Assembly: GCA_049975325.1 (NCBI GenBank)
Contig: JBNGDW010000028.1
Coordinates: forward strand, 1-17,788
DNA length: 17,788 nucleotides
Direction of reading: 5' to 3'
From: JBNGDW01 sp049975325
Lineage (GTDB): Bacteria > Cloacimonadota > Cloacimonadia > JGIOTU-2 > JBNGDW01
Shown: positions 7,087 through 13,692 of the stretch, piece after piece
How the letters are laid out: each line of letters begins with the position of its first letter
Position numbering within the stretch: position 1 is the stretch's first letter
Notes under the pieces: model-generated
What the model was told of the DNA's origin: nothing
Seen by the model: only the letters and a program-made list of their open reading frames with translations
Databases searched by the model: none
Made by a program: the position numbers and the translations under genes

Positions 7087-8307
7087 ATGAAATTTTCTAA
7101 CCTTTTGGTAGTATATGACTGGCAAAGGTATTCACACGGTGACTTATGTGTTATTGATGGGCTTTTCTCAAAAGAGTCGAAAAGTAAAATCAGTGTGGAT
7201 TGTACGGGTTTGATGGCTTATCCAGGTCTTATAAATGCTTATGATCATCTGGTAGATAACTGGATTCCCAAAGCGGCTGCTCATAGGCCATACAAAAATA
7301 TGCGGGAATGGCTTCAAGATATCCAGAACTCTGTCCCTGTGTTGGAACGGAGTAAATTCTGGAAAGGAGAAGATTATACGGACCTGGCTAAAGAGAATGC
7401 ATTAGACCTTGCACAACTTGGCGTGTATAAAAATATTTTCTTAGGAGCCATTACCGTATTTGACCATGTGCCGCTTCAGAAAGAAGCATATTACCAGTCA
7501 TTTCCAATAAATGTAATATCAAGATACACGCAGATCTATCCTGAATCATTGAAGGATTGGTGGGGTGTTAAAGAGACGCCTGCAGTCGTGGCAGAAGGTG
7601 TAAGTAAGATGCCAATCATCGTGTACCTTGCTGATAGTTCAGAAGGGGAAACAGCTGACATCTTTGATAAAACGAAAGAACTAGACCTTTTGAAACCAAA
7701 CTCTATCTTTGTTCATTGTTTAGATTTGAAAGATGAGCATTTTAAAAGGATTGCAGAGGCGGGCGCAAGTGTTATCTGGACTCCAAATTCCAATAATTTC
7801 CTTTTTGAGAAGACAATGGATATCGATTCAGCTCTTGCAAATAATGTTAATGTTTGTATCGGCACGGATTCAACACTTTCTGGCAGTATTAATTTATTGA
7901 AAGAGATGCTTTATATAAAGAAGAACCTCCCTGCTCAGCTTTCGTACCCGCAGCTCTTCAAAATGGTTACAGAAAATTCTGCACGGGCTCTGATATTAGG
8001 CAACTATAACGGCAAGATCGAGGAAGGCAAAGATGCCAATCTGCTTATCACGAAGAAGGTAAGCGACGATCCATACGAAAATCTATGTAATATAGAACCA
8101 AAAGATATCCAACTCCTGCTTTATCAAGGTGAACCTATCTATGGGAAGGTGGAATTCCTAAAATATTTTTCATGGGATGTAAAGGCTTTTTACCTGTTTA
8201 ATCTTGGTGTGGATAAAGTATTTATTATAGGACATCCTGAGGAAATTCTGGCAAGAATAGAGAAAAAATTGGGTTACAAAAAGCATTTCGATTATCTCCC
8301 CTTCTAA
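7087..8307 (+). CDS. Amidohydrolase-superfamily protein with a degenerate metal site
   Basis: A 406-residue protein with the order of elements seen in the HDH-type subtype III amidohydrolases (SsnA/cytosine-deaminase-like): an N-terminal beta segment, PGLINAYDHL (46-55) at barrel strand 1, VYLADSSEG (179-187) at strand 5, VHCLDL (209-214) at strand 6, GTDSTLSGS (259-267) at strand 8, and NSARALILG plus EGKDANLLI near the C-terminus. In the family, strand 1 carries HxH and strand 5 a His as metal ligands. Here the first His of the pair is Y52 and the strand-5 His is Y180, while H54, H210 and D261 remain. The protein may bind metal differently or be non-catalytic. No substrate can be assigned. 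It begins 2 bases after etfA and is followed by queE after 25 bases. Confidence 0.82.
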   Translation: MKFSNLLVVYDWQRYSHGDLCVIDGLFSKESKSKISVDCTGLMAYPGLINAYDHLVDNWIPKAAAHRPYKNMREWLQDIQNSVPVLERSKFWKGEDYTDLAKENALDLAQLGVYKNIFLGAITVFDHVPLQKEAYYQSFPINVISRYTQIYPESLKDWWGVKETPAVVAEGVSKMPIIVYLADSSEGETADIFDKTKELDLLKPNSIFVHCLDLKDEHFKRIAEAGASVIWTPNSNNFLFEKTMDIDSALANNVNVCIGTDSTLSGSINLLKEMLYIKKNLPAQLSYPQLFKMVTENSARALILGNYNGKIEEGKDANLLITKKVSDDPYENLCNIEPKDIQLLLYQGEPIYGKVEFLKYFSWDVKAFYLFNLGVDKVFIIGHPEEILARIEKKLGYKKHFDYLPF

Positions 8308-8332
8308 CAAACATAAATTTTTCCATTTATAT

Positions 8333-9037
8333 ATGAATATCGGAGATAGTTACAACAGGATATCTCTTAATCTTTCAGAAATCTTTTATAGTATCCAGGG
8401 CGAGTCTACATACGCTGGGCTGCCATGCATATTTATTCGTCTGGCAGGCTGCAATCTACGGTGTAGTTATTGTGATACTCGTTATGCCTATACAACACGA
8501 TTCTCTCTCACTGTTAAACAAATCCTTGCAAGAATAAAGAAATACTCGCCGGTACAATTAGTTGAAGTTACTGGTGGGGAACCCCTTATTCAAGAAGGGA
8601 GTTATACATTATTGCAGGCACTCATCTCTCAGAAAAATCTTCAGACTGCAAGCCATACTATCCTGCTTGAGACAAATGGCTCTATTTTACTCGATCGTGT
8701 ACCAGCAGAGGTTATAAAAATAGTTGATATAAAAACTCCGGGAAGTGGAATGGCGGATAAGATGGTGTGGCAGAACATATCTCTTCTCAACAGAAATGAT
8801 GAGATAAAATTTGTTATTACGGATAAGACTGATTTTGACTGGGCATTGGAAAAAATTGATAAATATAAGCTATTGCGATTTCATGTCCTTTTCTCTCCTT
8901 CATATGAAAATCTATCTCTTGCTACCCTGGCAACGTGGATATTAAAAGCGAAAATCCCTGTGCGCTTGCAGCCTCAGCTTCATAAAATTATTTCTTATAA
9001 TGACGATGAGAGAAAGAACAACAATTATATAAAATAA
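8333..9037 (+). CDS. queE: 7-carboxy-7-deazaguanine synthase, radical SAM enzyme
   Basis: A 234-residue QueE-family enzyme that converts 6-carboxy-tetrahydropterin to 7-carboxy-7-deazaguanine for preQ0/queuosine synthesis. Visible motifs: LSEIFYSIQGES (14-25), GLPCIFIRLAGC leading into the radical SAM cluster motif C40-x3-C44-x2-C47 (CNLRCSYCDT), TGGEPL (80-85), the LETNGS strand, DIKTPGSG and a C-terminal RLQPQLHKII, all typical of QueE. The ATG at 8333 has no clear ribosome binding site, but no better in-frame start lies closer to the conserved core. It stands between the amidohydrolase and citD genes without other queuosine genes beside it; queH lies about 5.9 kb downstream at 14910. Function is well supported. 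Confidence 0.93.
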   Translation: MNIGDSYNRISLNLSEIFYSIQGESTYAGLPCIFIRLAGCNLRCSYCDTRYAYTTRFSLTVKQILARIKKYSPVQLVEVTGGEPLIQEGSYTLLQALISQKNLQTASHTILLETNGSILLDRVPAEVIKIVDIKTPGSGMADKMVWQNISLLNRNDEIKFVITDKTDFDWALEKIDKYKLLRFHVLFSPSYENLSLATLATWILKAKIPVRLQPQLHKIISYNDDERKNNNYIK

Positions 9038-9052
9038 AAATCCGAGGTAGAG

Positions 9053-9310
9053 ATGACCCTAAGTAAGAAAGCATCATGTGGCACAGAAAACAAATCAGAC
9101 TGTTTAGTAACCATTGAACCGGCAGATGAGTTAAATATAGAGGTTCAGAGCAAAGTAGAAAAGCTATTTGCTCCTGCTATCTCTCGCACTGCCCAGGAAG
9201 TAGTAGAGGCAAACAAAGTTGAAAAGGCCAGAATTATAATAAAAGACTTTGGAGCCTTGGATTGGGTAATCAGGGCGCGGTTGGAGTGTGCAATTCAAAG
9301 GGCAAAGTAA
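9053..9310 (+). CDS. citD: Citrate lyase acyl carrier protein (gamma subunit) CitD
   Basis: An 85-residue protein matching CitD in length and pattern: CGT near residue 10, VTIEPADELNIEVQSKVEKLF, and the C-terminal DFGALDWVIRARLECAIQRA. In citrate lyase CitD carries the phosphoribosyl-dephospho-CoA arm on a serine near residue 14 and presents the acetyl/citryl thioester to CitF and CitE. Here the segment reads CGTENKSD, so the residue aligning with Ser14 in enterobacterial CitD is Lys and a serine stands at 15. A GAGG ribosome binding site precedes the ATG by a few bases. citE follows with a 33-bp gap, supporting joint function. citF, citC, citX and citG are not in the window. Confidence 0.88.
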   Translation: MTLSKKASCGTENKSDCLVTIEPADELNIEVQSKVEKLFAPAISRTAQEVVEANKVEKARIIIKDFGALDWVIRARLECAIQRAK

Positions 9311-9343
9311 GAAATTACTTCAAGAAAACTGAAAGGAATGACA

Positions 9344-10192
9344 ATGAAAAATAGACTGCGACGGCACAGGCTTTATATGCCAGGAAACGATCCGAATCTG
9401 TTACAGAATATAAGTGTATTCGAAGCCGATACAGTAATATTAGACCTTGAGGATGCGGTTGCTCCACAGGAAAAGGATGCTGCAAGGATTCTGGTAAAAT
9501 ATGCGCTTACTAATGTAGATTTTGGCAAGACAGAAAGAGGTGTGCGTATCAATCCGTTTAATACACCCTACGGAGAGGAAGATGCAAAGATGGCTGTTGA
9601 AAACGGAGCAGAAATTATCTTCCTTCCCAAGGCAGAAGTAGCCTCGGAAGTAGAGCATATGGAAGATATTATTGGTGAGCGGGATATATGGATTGCTCCA
9701 ATAATTGAAACAGCCAGAGGGGTACTAAATGCCAAAGAGATTGTTCAAGCCAGTGACAAAGTGGCTGTGATATGCTTTGGAGCAGAGGATTTTACCCGAG
9801 ATATCGGCGCAGAGAGGACCAAAGAAGGAAAAGAGCTCTTCTGGGCACGGTCTATGATTGTGCTTGCAGCAAAAGCAGCCGGGATTCAGGCAAGCGATAC
9901 AGTTTTCTCAGATGTTGATGATGAAAAAGGACTGGAGGATGAAGTCAGATTCGTAAAGGCTCTTGGCTTTGATGGAAAAGGCATAATACATCCTCGCCAA
10001 ATTGAAATTATCAATAAGGTATTTATGCCCACCAAAGAGGAAATTGAATATGCCACCAGAGTACTCGAGGCTCTGGAAGAGGCAAAAAAAGAAGGGAAAG
10101 GCACAGCCTCTTTAGGCAGAAAAATGATTGATAAGCCTGTGGCAGAACGTGCCAGAAGAATTATTGAGTTAGCAAAAATCTATAATCTGTAG
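9344..10192 (+). CDS. citE: CitE-type lyase (citrate/citramalyl-CoA lyase beta subunit family)
   Basis: A 282-residue HpcH/HpaI-superfamily TIM barrel of CitE type. Motifs in order: RLYMPGNDPNLL (9-20), VILDLEDAVAPQEKDAAR (31-48), VRIN (67-70), IIFLPKAE (91-98), PIIETARGVLNAKEI (119-133, metal ligand candidate E122), GAEDFTRDIG (146-155, metal ligand candidate D149) and IIHPRQIEIIN (214-224). In citrate lyase CitE cleaves citryl-ACP to oxaloacetate and acetyl-ACP; the paired citD makes an ACP-bound substrate likely. The ATG at 9344 is chosen because AAAGGA (9332-9337) lies 6 bases upstream; the in-frame ATG at 9338 would directly abut that site. It is the last gene of the forward block, facing nadA. 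CitE-like proteins also act on citramalyl-CoA, so the substrate is open. Confidence 0.88.
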   Translation: MKNRLRRHRLYMPGNDPNLLQNISVFEADTVILDLEDAVAPQEKDAARILVKYALTNVDFGKTERGVRINPFNTPYGEEDAKMAVENGAEIIFLPKAEVASEVEHMEDIIGERDIWIAPIIETARGVLNAKEIVQASDKVAVICFGAEDFTRDIGAERTKEGKELFWARSMIVLAAKAAGIQASDTVFSDVDDEKGLEDEVRFVKALGFDGKGIIHPRQIEIINKVFMPTKEEIEYATRVLEALEEAKKEGKGTASLGRKMIDKPVAERARRIIELAKIYNL

Positions 10193-10409
10193 AGACTATC
10201 TCTTTTGCCAAAGGCAATTTCCCGAAAGGCAAAATAGTCTTGCAGCAAATGCAAGGTGCAAATCGCAAATATAGTATTTTGGAGTCTATCCGCCGGCTGG
10301 CGGATAACTCTAAATCCAGAGTTCCAAACAAATCCAAAACGGTTTTGTTCTTTTTAAGTTAGGATTTGTTTAGAACTTAGGGTTTCGTGGTTAGGATTTA
10401 TGCTATTAG
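10193..10409. repeat. Mosaic of inverted repeats between convergent citE and nadA
   Basis: This 217-bp gap holds no gene but several nested inverted repeats. (1) AGACTA (10193-10198) pairs with TAGTCT (10235-10240), and inside it TTTTGCC (10203-10209) with GGCAAAA (10228-10234). (2) Palindrome copy 4 lies at 10287-10306. (3) AACTCT (10306-10311) pairs with AGAGTT (10318-10323). (4) GTTCCAAACAAATCC (10321-10335) pairs with 10362-10376 at 14 of 15 positions, enclosing CAAAAC/GTTTTG (10335-10340, 10342-10347). It may act as a bidirectional terminator, though no clean GC stem plus T-tract is seen. Confidence 0.7.
10287..10306. repeat. Dispersed palindrome copy 4 (intergenic)
   Basis: TATCCGCC-GGCT-GGCGGATA, with 8-base perfect arms. 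It is the only copy outside a gene and is embedded in the inverted-repeat mosaic between citE and nadA. Confidence 0.9.
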
Positions 10410-11309
10410 TTATACATATCTTAGCATCAACTCTAGTGACTTTTTTGCCCGCTTAACAATTTCCTCCGGCAACTCTATGGCAAAACGTTCCTCCTCCAAA
10501 GCACGGTATACATCATTCAAGGTGGTCAGTTTCATATTTCGACAGACCTTAGGAGAGCCAGCAGCACAAAACTCCTTTTCGGGATTCTCCTTTTTCAAGC
10601 GATATATCAAACCTTCTTCTGTGCCTATGAGAAATCTTTTCTTATCCGATTTTCTAGCAAATTCTACCATTTGGCTGGTAGAGAGAACCGCATCCGCAAG
10701 GTCTATAACAGCCGGATTACATTCTGGATGAACAATTAGGAGAGCATCTGGAAATTCTTTCTTTGCCAGAAGAACCTCTTTTTTTGTTATCCTTTCATGG
10801 ACATAGCAGTAGCCATTCCAGGGTATTATCTCCTTATCTACAAATCTCTGACAATATGAGGCAAGGTTTTTATCCGGCGTGAAGATGATTCTTTCTGCCT
10901 CAACATTCTTTACCACCTTTACGGCATTTGCCGATGTGCAGCAGACATCAGATTCAGCCTTTACATCTGCATTGGTATTAACATACGAGACAACTTTTGC
11001 ATCGGGATATTTTTTTTTCAACCCTCTTAATTCTTCAGCAGTTATCATATCTGCCATTGGACATCCTGCCTCTTTTACGGGGAGCAGGACTGCCTTCTCG
11101 GGTGATAGAATCTTTGCCGTCTCCGCCATAAATTTTACTCCACAGAAGACTATTATCCGTGCATTCGTTTTTGCTGCCTCTCTTGCCAGTCCCAGCGAAT
11201 CACCCAGGAAATCGGCAATCTCCTGGATTTCTGGTCTCTGATAATTGTGGACAAGGATAATGGCATTCTTTTTCTTCTTCAATCTGATAATCTCTTCAGT
11301 TAAATTCAT
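10410..11309 (-). CDS. nadA: Quinolinate synthase A
   Basis: A 299-residue NadA, which condenses iminoaspartate and dihydroxyacetone phosphate to quinolinate in de novo NAD synthesis using one [4Fe-4S] cluster. The three cluster cysteines are visible: C83 in EAGCPMADM, C168 in WNGYCYVH and C256 in KVCRNM. Other family segments are LVHNYQRPEIQEIADFLGDSLGLA (19-42), FCGVKFMAETAKIL (55-68), SYVNTNADVKAESDVCCTSANA (108-129), HPECNP (194-199) and IGTEEGL (228-234). The length equals the short NadA type found in many thermophiles and anaerobes. Its ATG overlaps the iscU stop by 4 bases, so it is the last cistron of an Rrf2-iscS-iscU-nadA operon. nadB and nadC are not nearby. Confidence 0.96.
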   Translation of the reverse strand: MNLTEEIIRLKKKKNAIILVHNYQRPEIQEIADFLGDSLGLAREAAKTNARIIVFCGVKFMAETAKILSPEKAVLLPVKEAGCPMADMITAEELRGLKKKYPDAKVVSYVNTNADVKAESDVCCTSANAVKVVKNVEAERIIFTPDKNLASYCQRFVDKEIIPWNGYCYVHERITKKEVLLAKKEFPDALLIVHPECNPAVIDLADAVLSTSQMVEFARKSDKKRFLIGTEEGLIYRLKKENPEKEFCAAGSPKVCRNMKLTTLNDVYRALEEERFAIELPEEIVKRAKKSLELMLRYV

Positions 11310-11680
11310 TTTCCCTTCTTCTTTTTATAATCCTCAATTGCTGCCTTTAGCCCTTCTTCTGCAAGAAGTGAGCAATGCATCTTAATAGGTGGCAAGCCAT
11401 CCAATGCATCTGCTACAGTTTTATTGGTTATTTTAAGCGCCTCTTCTATGGTCTTGCCCTTAACAAGCTCTGTTACCATAGAGGATGTTGCTATTGCGGC
11501 GCCACATCCAAAAGTCTCAAATTTTATATCTGTAATAACATCACCTTCTACTTTGATATAGATTGCCATAACATCACCGCAAATAGGATTCCCAACCTTG
11601 CCCACACCATCTGGATTCTCAATCCTGCCCACATTTCTTGGATTTCTGAAATGATCCATTACTTTTTCTGAATATTGCAT
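11306..11680 (-). CDS. iscU: IscU/NifU-type Fe-S cluster assembly scaffold
   Basis: A 124-residue scaffold protein that receives sulfur from the cysteine desulfurase and builds Fe-S clusters before transfer to apoproteins. The three conserved cysteines and the aspartate are present: C34 and D36 in PICGD, C59 in FGCGAA, and C103 in KMHCSLLAEEGL. The N-terminus YSEKVMDHFRNPRNVG is typical of IscU/NifU N-domains. There is no NifU C-terminal domain, and the C-terminus is lysine-rich. It follows iscS by 20 bases with AGGAT upstream of its start, and overlaps nadA. The signature LPPVK-type loop reads LPPIK (96-100), where HscA binds in proteobacteria; no hscA or hscB is adjacent. Confidence 0.95.
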   Translation of the reverse strand: MQYSEKVMDHFRNPRNVGRIENPDGVGKVGNPICGDVMAIYIKVEGDVITDIKFETFGCGAAIATSSMVTELVKGKTIEEALKITNKTVADALDGLPPIKMHCSLLAEEGLKAAIEDYKKKKGK

Positions 11681-11700
11681 TTTAACATCCTGTTTTCTTG

Positions 11701-12894
11701 CTATTCCTTTTTAAATGGCGACATTTCTCTAAGTTTTTTGACAATTGGTGGCAAGATCTCTATCACATAATTTATGTCATCTTCACTGGTACCGTGCCCC
11801 AGGCTGAATCTGAGGGAGCCATGTGCTATTTCTGGTGATAAACCACAAGCCAGAAGAACATGAGAGGGTTCAAGCGAGCCAGATGTACAGGCACTCCCAC
11901 TTGATGCAGCAATTCCTTCAAAATCAAGATTGAGCAGCATTGATTCTCCCTCGATATATTTTACACAGACACTAAGTGTTCCAGCAAGCCTCTTCTCAGG
12001 GTGACCATTTACGATGACATCGTCTATTTTTTCAAGAATTCCTCTTTCTAATTTATCTCGTAGGGTCCTGAGTCTCGTTTGTTCTTTTTCCACTTCTTCC
12101 AATGCAGTTTCACAAGCCTTGCCCAGTCCAACAATTCCAGGCACATTTTCCGTACCTGCTCTTCTATTTCTTTCGTGATGACCACCATGCAAAAGTGGAT
12201 CAATCTTTGTGCCTTTTCTAATAAAAAGAGCACCAACTCCTTTTGGACCATAAAATTTGTGACCTGAGAGAGATAAAAGATCAACTCCAAGCCTATTTAC
12301 ATCTATAGGAATTTTTCCAACAGACTGAACTGCGTCAGTATGAAAGTAAATTTGTGGTTTTTGATTCGCTTTTCGCTTATTGTTAATTTCCTGGATTATC
12401 CTATTTATTTCCTCTATAGGCTCAATTGTCCCTATCTCATTGTTTGCATGCATGATAGTAACCAAAACTGTGGTATCGTCGATTGCCTCCCTGAGTTCTT
12501 CCAGGTTTACTATTCCATATTTATCTACACCGATGTAGGTTACATTGAATCCCTGCTTTTCAAGCCATTTGCAGGTGTTAAGCACAGCGTGGTGTTCTAT
12601 CTTTGAGGTTATTATATGATTACCCTTTTCCTTATTAGCAAATGCAACGCCTTTAATTGCAAGGTTATCTGCTTCTGTACCCCCTGATGTAAAAAAGATC
12701 TCTTCAGGTTTGGCATTAAGTATCATTCCCACTTCAAGCCTTGCCTGTTCCATTGCATCCTTTGATTTAGAGGCAAGTGTGTATACACTGGATGGGTTAC
12801 CGTAAAATTTGTTGAAATAAGGAAGCATTGCCTCTACTACTCTTTGGTCGGTGGGCGTAGTAGCATTATTGTCTAAATATACAAATTTGTTCAT
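11701..12894 (-). CDS. iscS: Cysteine desulfurase IscS/NifS
   Basis: A 397-residue PLP enzyme that removes sulfur from cysteine to give alanine and an enzyme persulfide, feeding IscU. Visible features: YLDNNATTPTDQRV (6-19), FTSGGTEADNLAIKG (68-82), the HAV region at H102, NNEIGTIEPI (151-160), HTDAVQSVGKIPID (185-198), PLP lysine K213 in SLSGHKFYGPKG, RRAGTENVPGIVG (244-256) and the catalytic-loop cysteine C336 in SSGSACTSGS. The long loop around C336 is the group I (IscS/NifS) type rather than the SufS type. Its ATG overlaps the regulator stop as ATGA and its ribosome binding site lies inside that gene. It is the second cistron of the Fe-S/NadA operon. Confidence 0.96.
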   Translation of the reverse strand: MNKFVYLDNNATTPTDQRVVEAMLPYFNKFYGNPSSVYTLASKSKDAMEQARLEVGMILNAKPEEIFFTSGGTEADNLAIKGVAFANKEKGNHIITSKIEHHAVLNTCKWLEKQGFNVTYIGVDKYGIVNLEELREAIDDTTVLVTIMHANNEIGTIEPIEEINRIIQEINNKRKANQKPQIYFHTDAVQSVGKIPIDVNRLGVDLLSLSGHKFYGPKGVGALFIRKGTKIDPLLHGGHHERNRRAGTENVPGIVGLGKACETALEEVEKEQTRLRTLRDKLERGILEKIDDVIVNGHPEKRLAGTLSVCVKYIEGESMLLNLDFEGIAASSGSACTSGSLEPSHVLLACGLSPEIAHGSLRFSLGHGTSEDDINYVIEILPPIVKKLREMSPFKKE

Positions 12895-13328
12895 CTCTCA
12901 TCACCTTGTAGACACTTTTTCTTTTCCATATTAACCATATCCTCTAAAGTTATTGAGTCAAGGATTTTTATCATTCCATTTTTTAGGATTTTCCATATTT
13001 CATGTGAAGTACAACCGATGGCTCGATCACATGTTTTATAGTCATCGGCGCATTTTACCATTGCAAGCGAGCCTTCCAGTACCTGAATGATTTGGCTCAA
13101 TTTGATTTCACAGGGCAATCTTGATAACTTAAATCCACCCTGTTGTCCCCGCCTGCTTTGCAAGAGACCAGCAGATACGAGGGCTGTCATTATGTTTTCT
13201 AGATATCTTTCTGAAATTCCCTGCCTCGTGGCTATATCTTTTAAGGGTACTGGACCTTCTCCGTAGTGAAGTGCCAAATCCAGCATCGCCCTTGTGCCGT
13301 ATCGCGTTTTTGTAGAAATTTTTACCAT
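12891..13328 (-). CDS. Rrf2-family Fe-S-sensing transcriptional regulator, IscR-like
   Basis: A 145-residue Rrf2-family protein with an N-terminal winged helix-turn-helix (about 1-70: STKTRYGTRAMLDLALHYG, ISERYLENIMTALVSAGLLQSRRG, GGFKLSR), a dimerisation helix, and cluster-ligand candidates C93, C100, C106 and H109 (the H at +3 after the last Cys matches IscR's unusual His ligand). IscR represses Fe-S assembly operons when holding its [2Fe-2S] cluster. Being the first cistron before iscS and iscU strongly suggests the same logic here, with nadA under the same control. Cysteine spacing is 6 and 5 residues, one longer in the first gap than E. coli IscR. The start is ATG, with a weak ribosome binding site. 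Confidence 0.92.
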   Translation of the reverse strand: MVKISTKTRYGTRAMLDLALHYGEGPVPLKDIATRQGISERYLENIMTALVSAGLLQSRRGQQGGFKLSRLPCEIKLSQIIQVLEGSLAMVKCADDYKTCDRAIGCTSHEIWKILKNGMIKILDSITLEDMVNMEKKKCLQGDER

Positions 13329-13692
13329 TGCTAAAGATTAGAAATATCACTATTTTGGTAATATATTAAGATAATGAAAAGAGTCGTCAAGAAAAAATTG
13401 GTTAAAAGATTTGGAGGACTTTTATTATACCATATTCTACAAAAGAGAATAAGAAAAAATAAAAAAATGATAAGATAAAGACAAAGGAAGCTCGCATTTC
13501 CTATCAGTTTACTTGCTGATGTATGACGATTTACACTACGAATTGAAAACCGGGCCATACACTGGGAATTATTTTATAGTTCAATGAAAAATTCACAATC
13601 CGTATCTCTGGGGCATATTACTGACTTGACAAGATATTCCCTATGTGACTTTTTTGAATTTTGTCTTTCTAAGAAATTCATACGGAGGGTAG
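13329..13692. promoter_or_regulatory. Divergent intergenic region between Rrf2 regulator and acyl-CoA dehydrogenase
   Basis: This 364-bp AT-rich gap holds no convincing gene. The regulator-proximal part carries a promoter candidate and dyad (separate entry). Positions 13437-13490 are a purine-rich A-tract region. On the dehydrogenase side, TTGACA at 13626-13631 is a perfect -35 hexamer, but no good -10 lies at normal spacing. An inverted repeat TGAATTT (13655-13661)/AAATTCA (13674-13680) sits just before the ribosome binding site GGAGGG (13684-13689) and could be an operator or a 5'-UTR hairpin. Confidence 0.5.
13344..13390 (-). promoter_or_regulatory. Candidate promoter and Rrf2-type dyad for the isc-nadA operon
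   Basis: Reading the minus strand, TTGACG (13385-13390; 5 of 6 consensus) is followed by an AT-rich -10 region: TAATAT (13363-13368, 16-bp spacer) or TATATT (13360-13365, 19-bp spacer). Overlapping and just downstream is an imperfect dyad, ATATCAC (13344-13350)/GTAATAT (13358-13364), with a 7-base centre and one mismatch. Position and size suit autoregulation by the Rrf2 protein encoded 16 bases downstream. The assignment is inference from position. Confidence 0.45.

Noticed and set aside
10387..11241. Plus-strand open frames opposite nadA
   Set aside because: They are antisense to a gene with full NadA motifs and have no recognisable domain.
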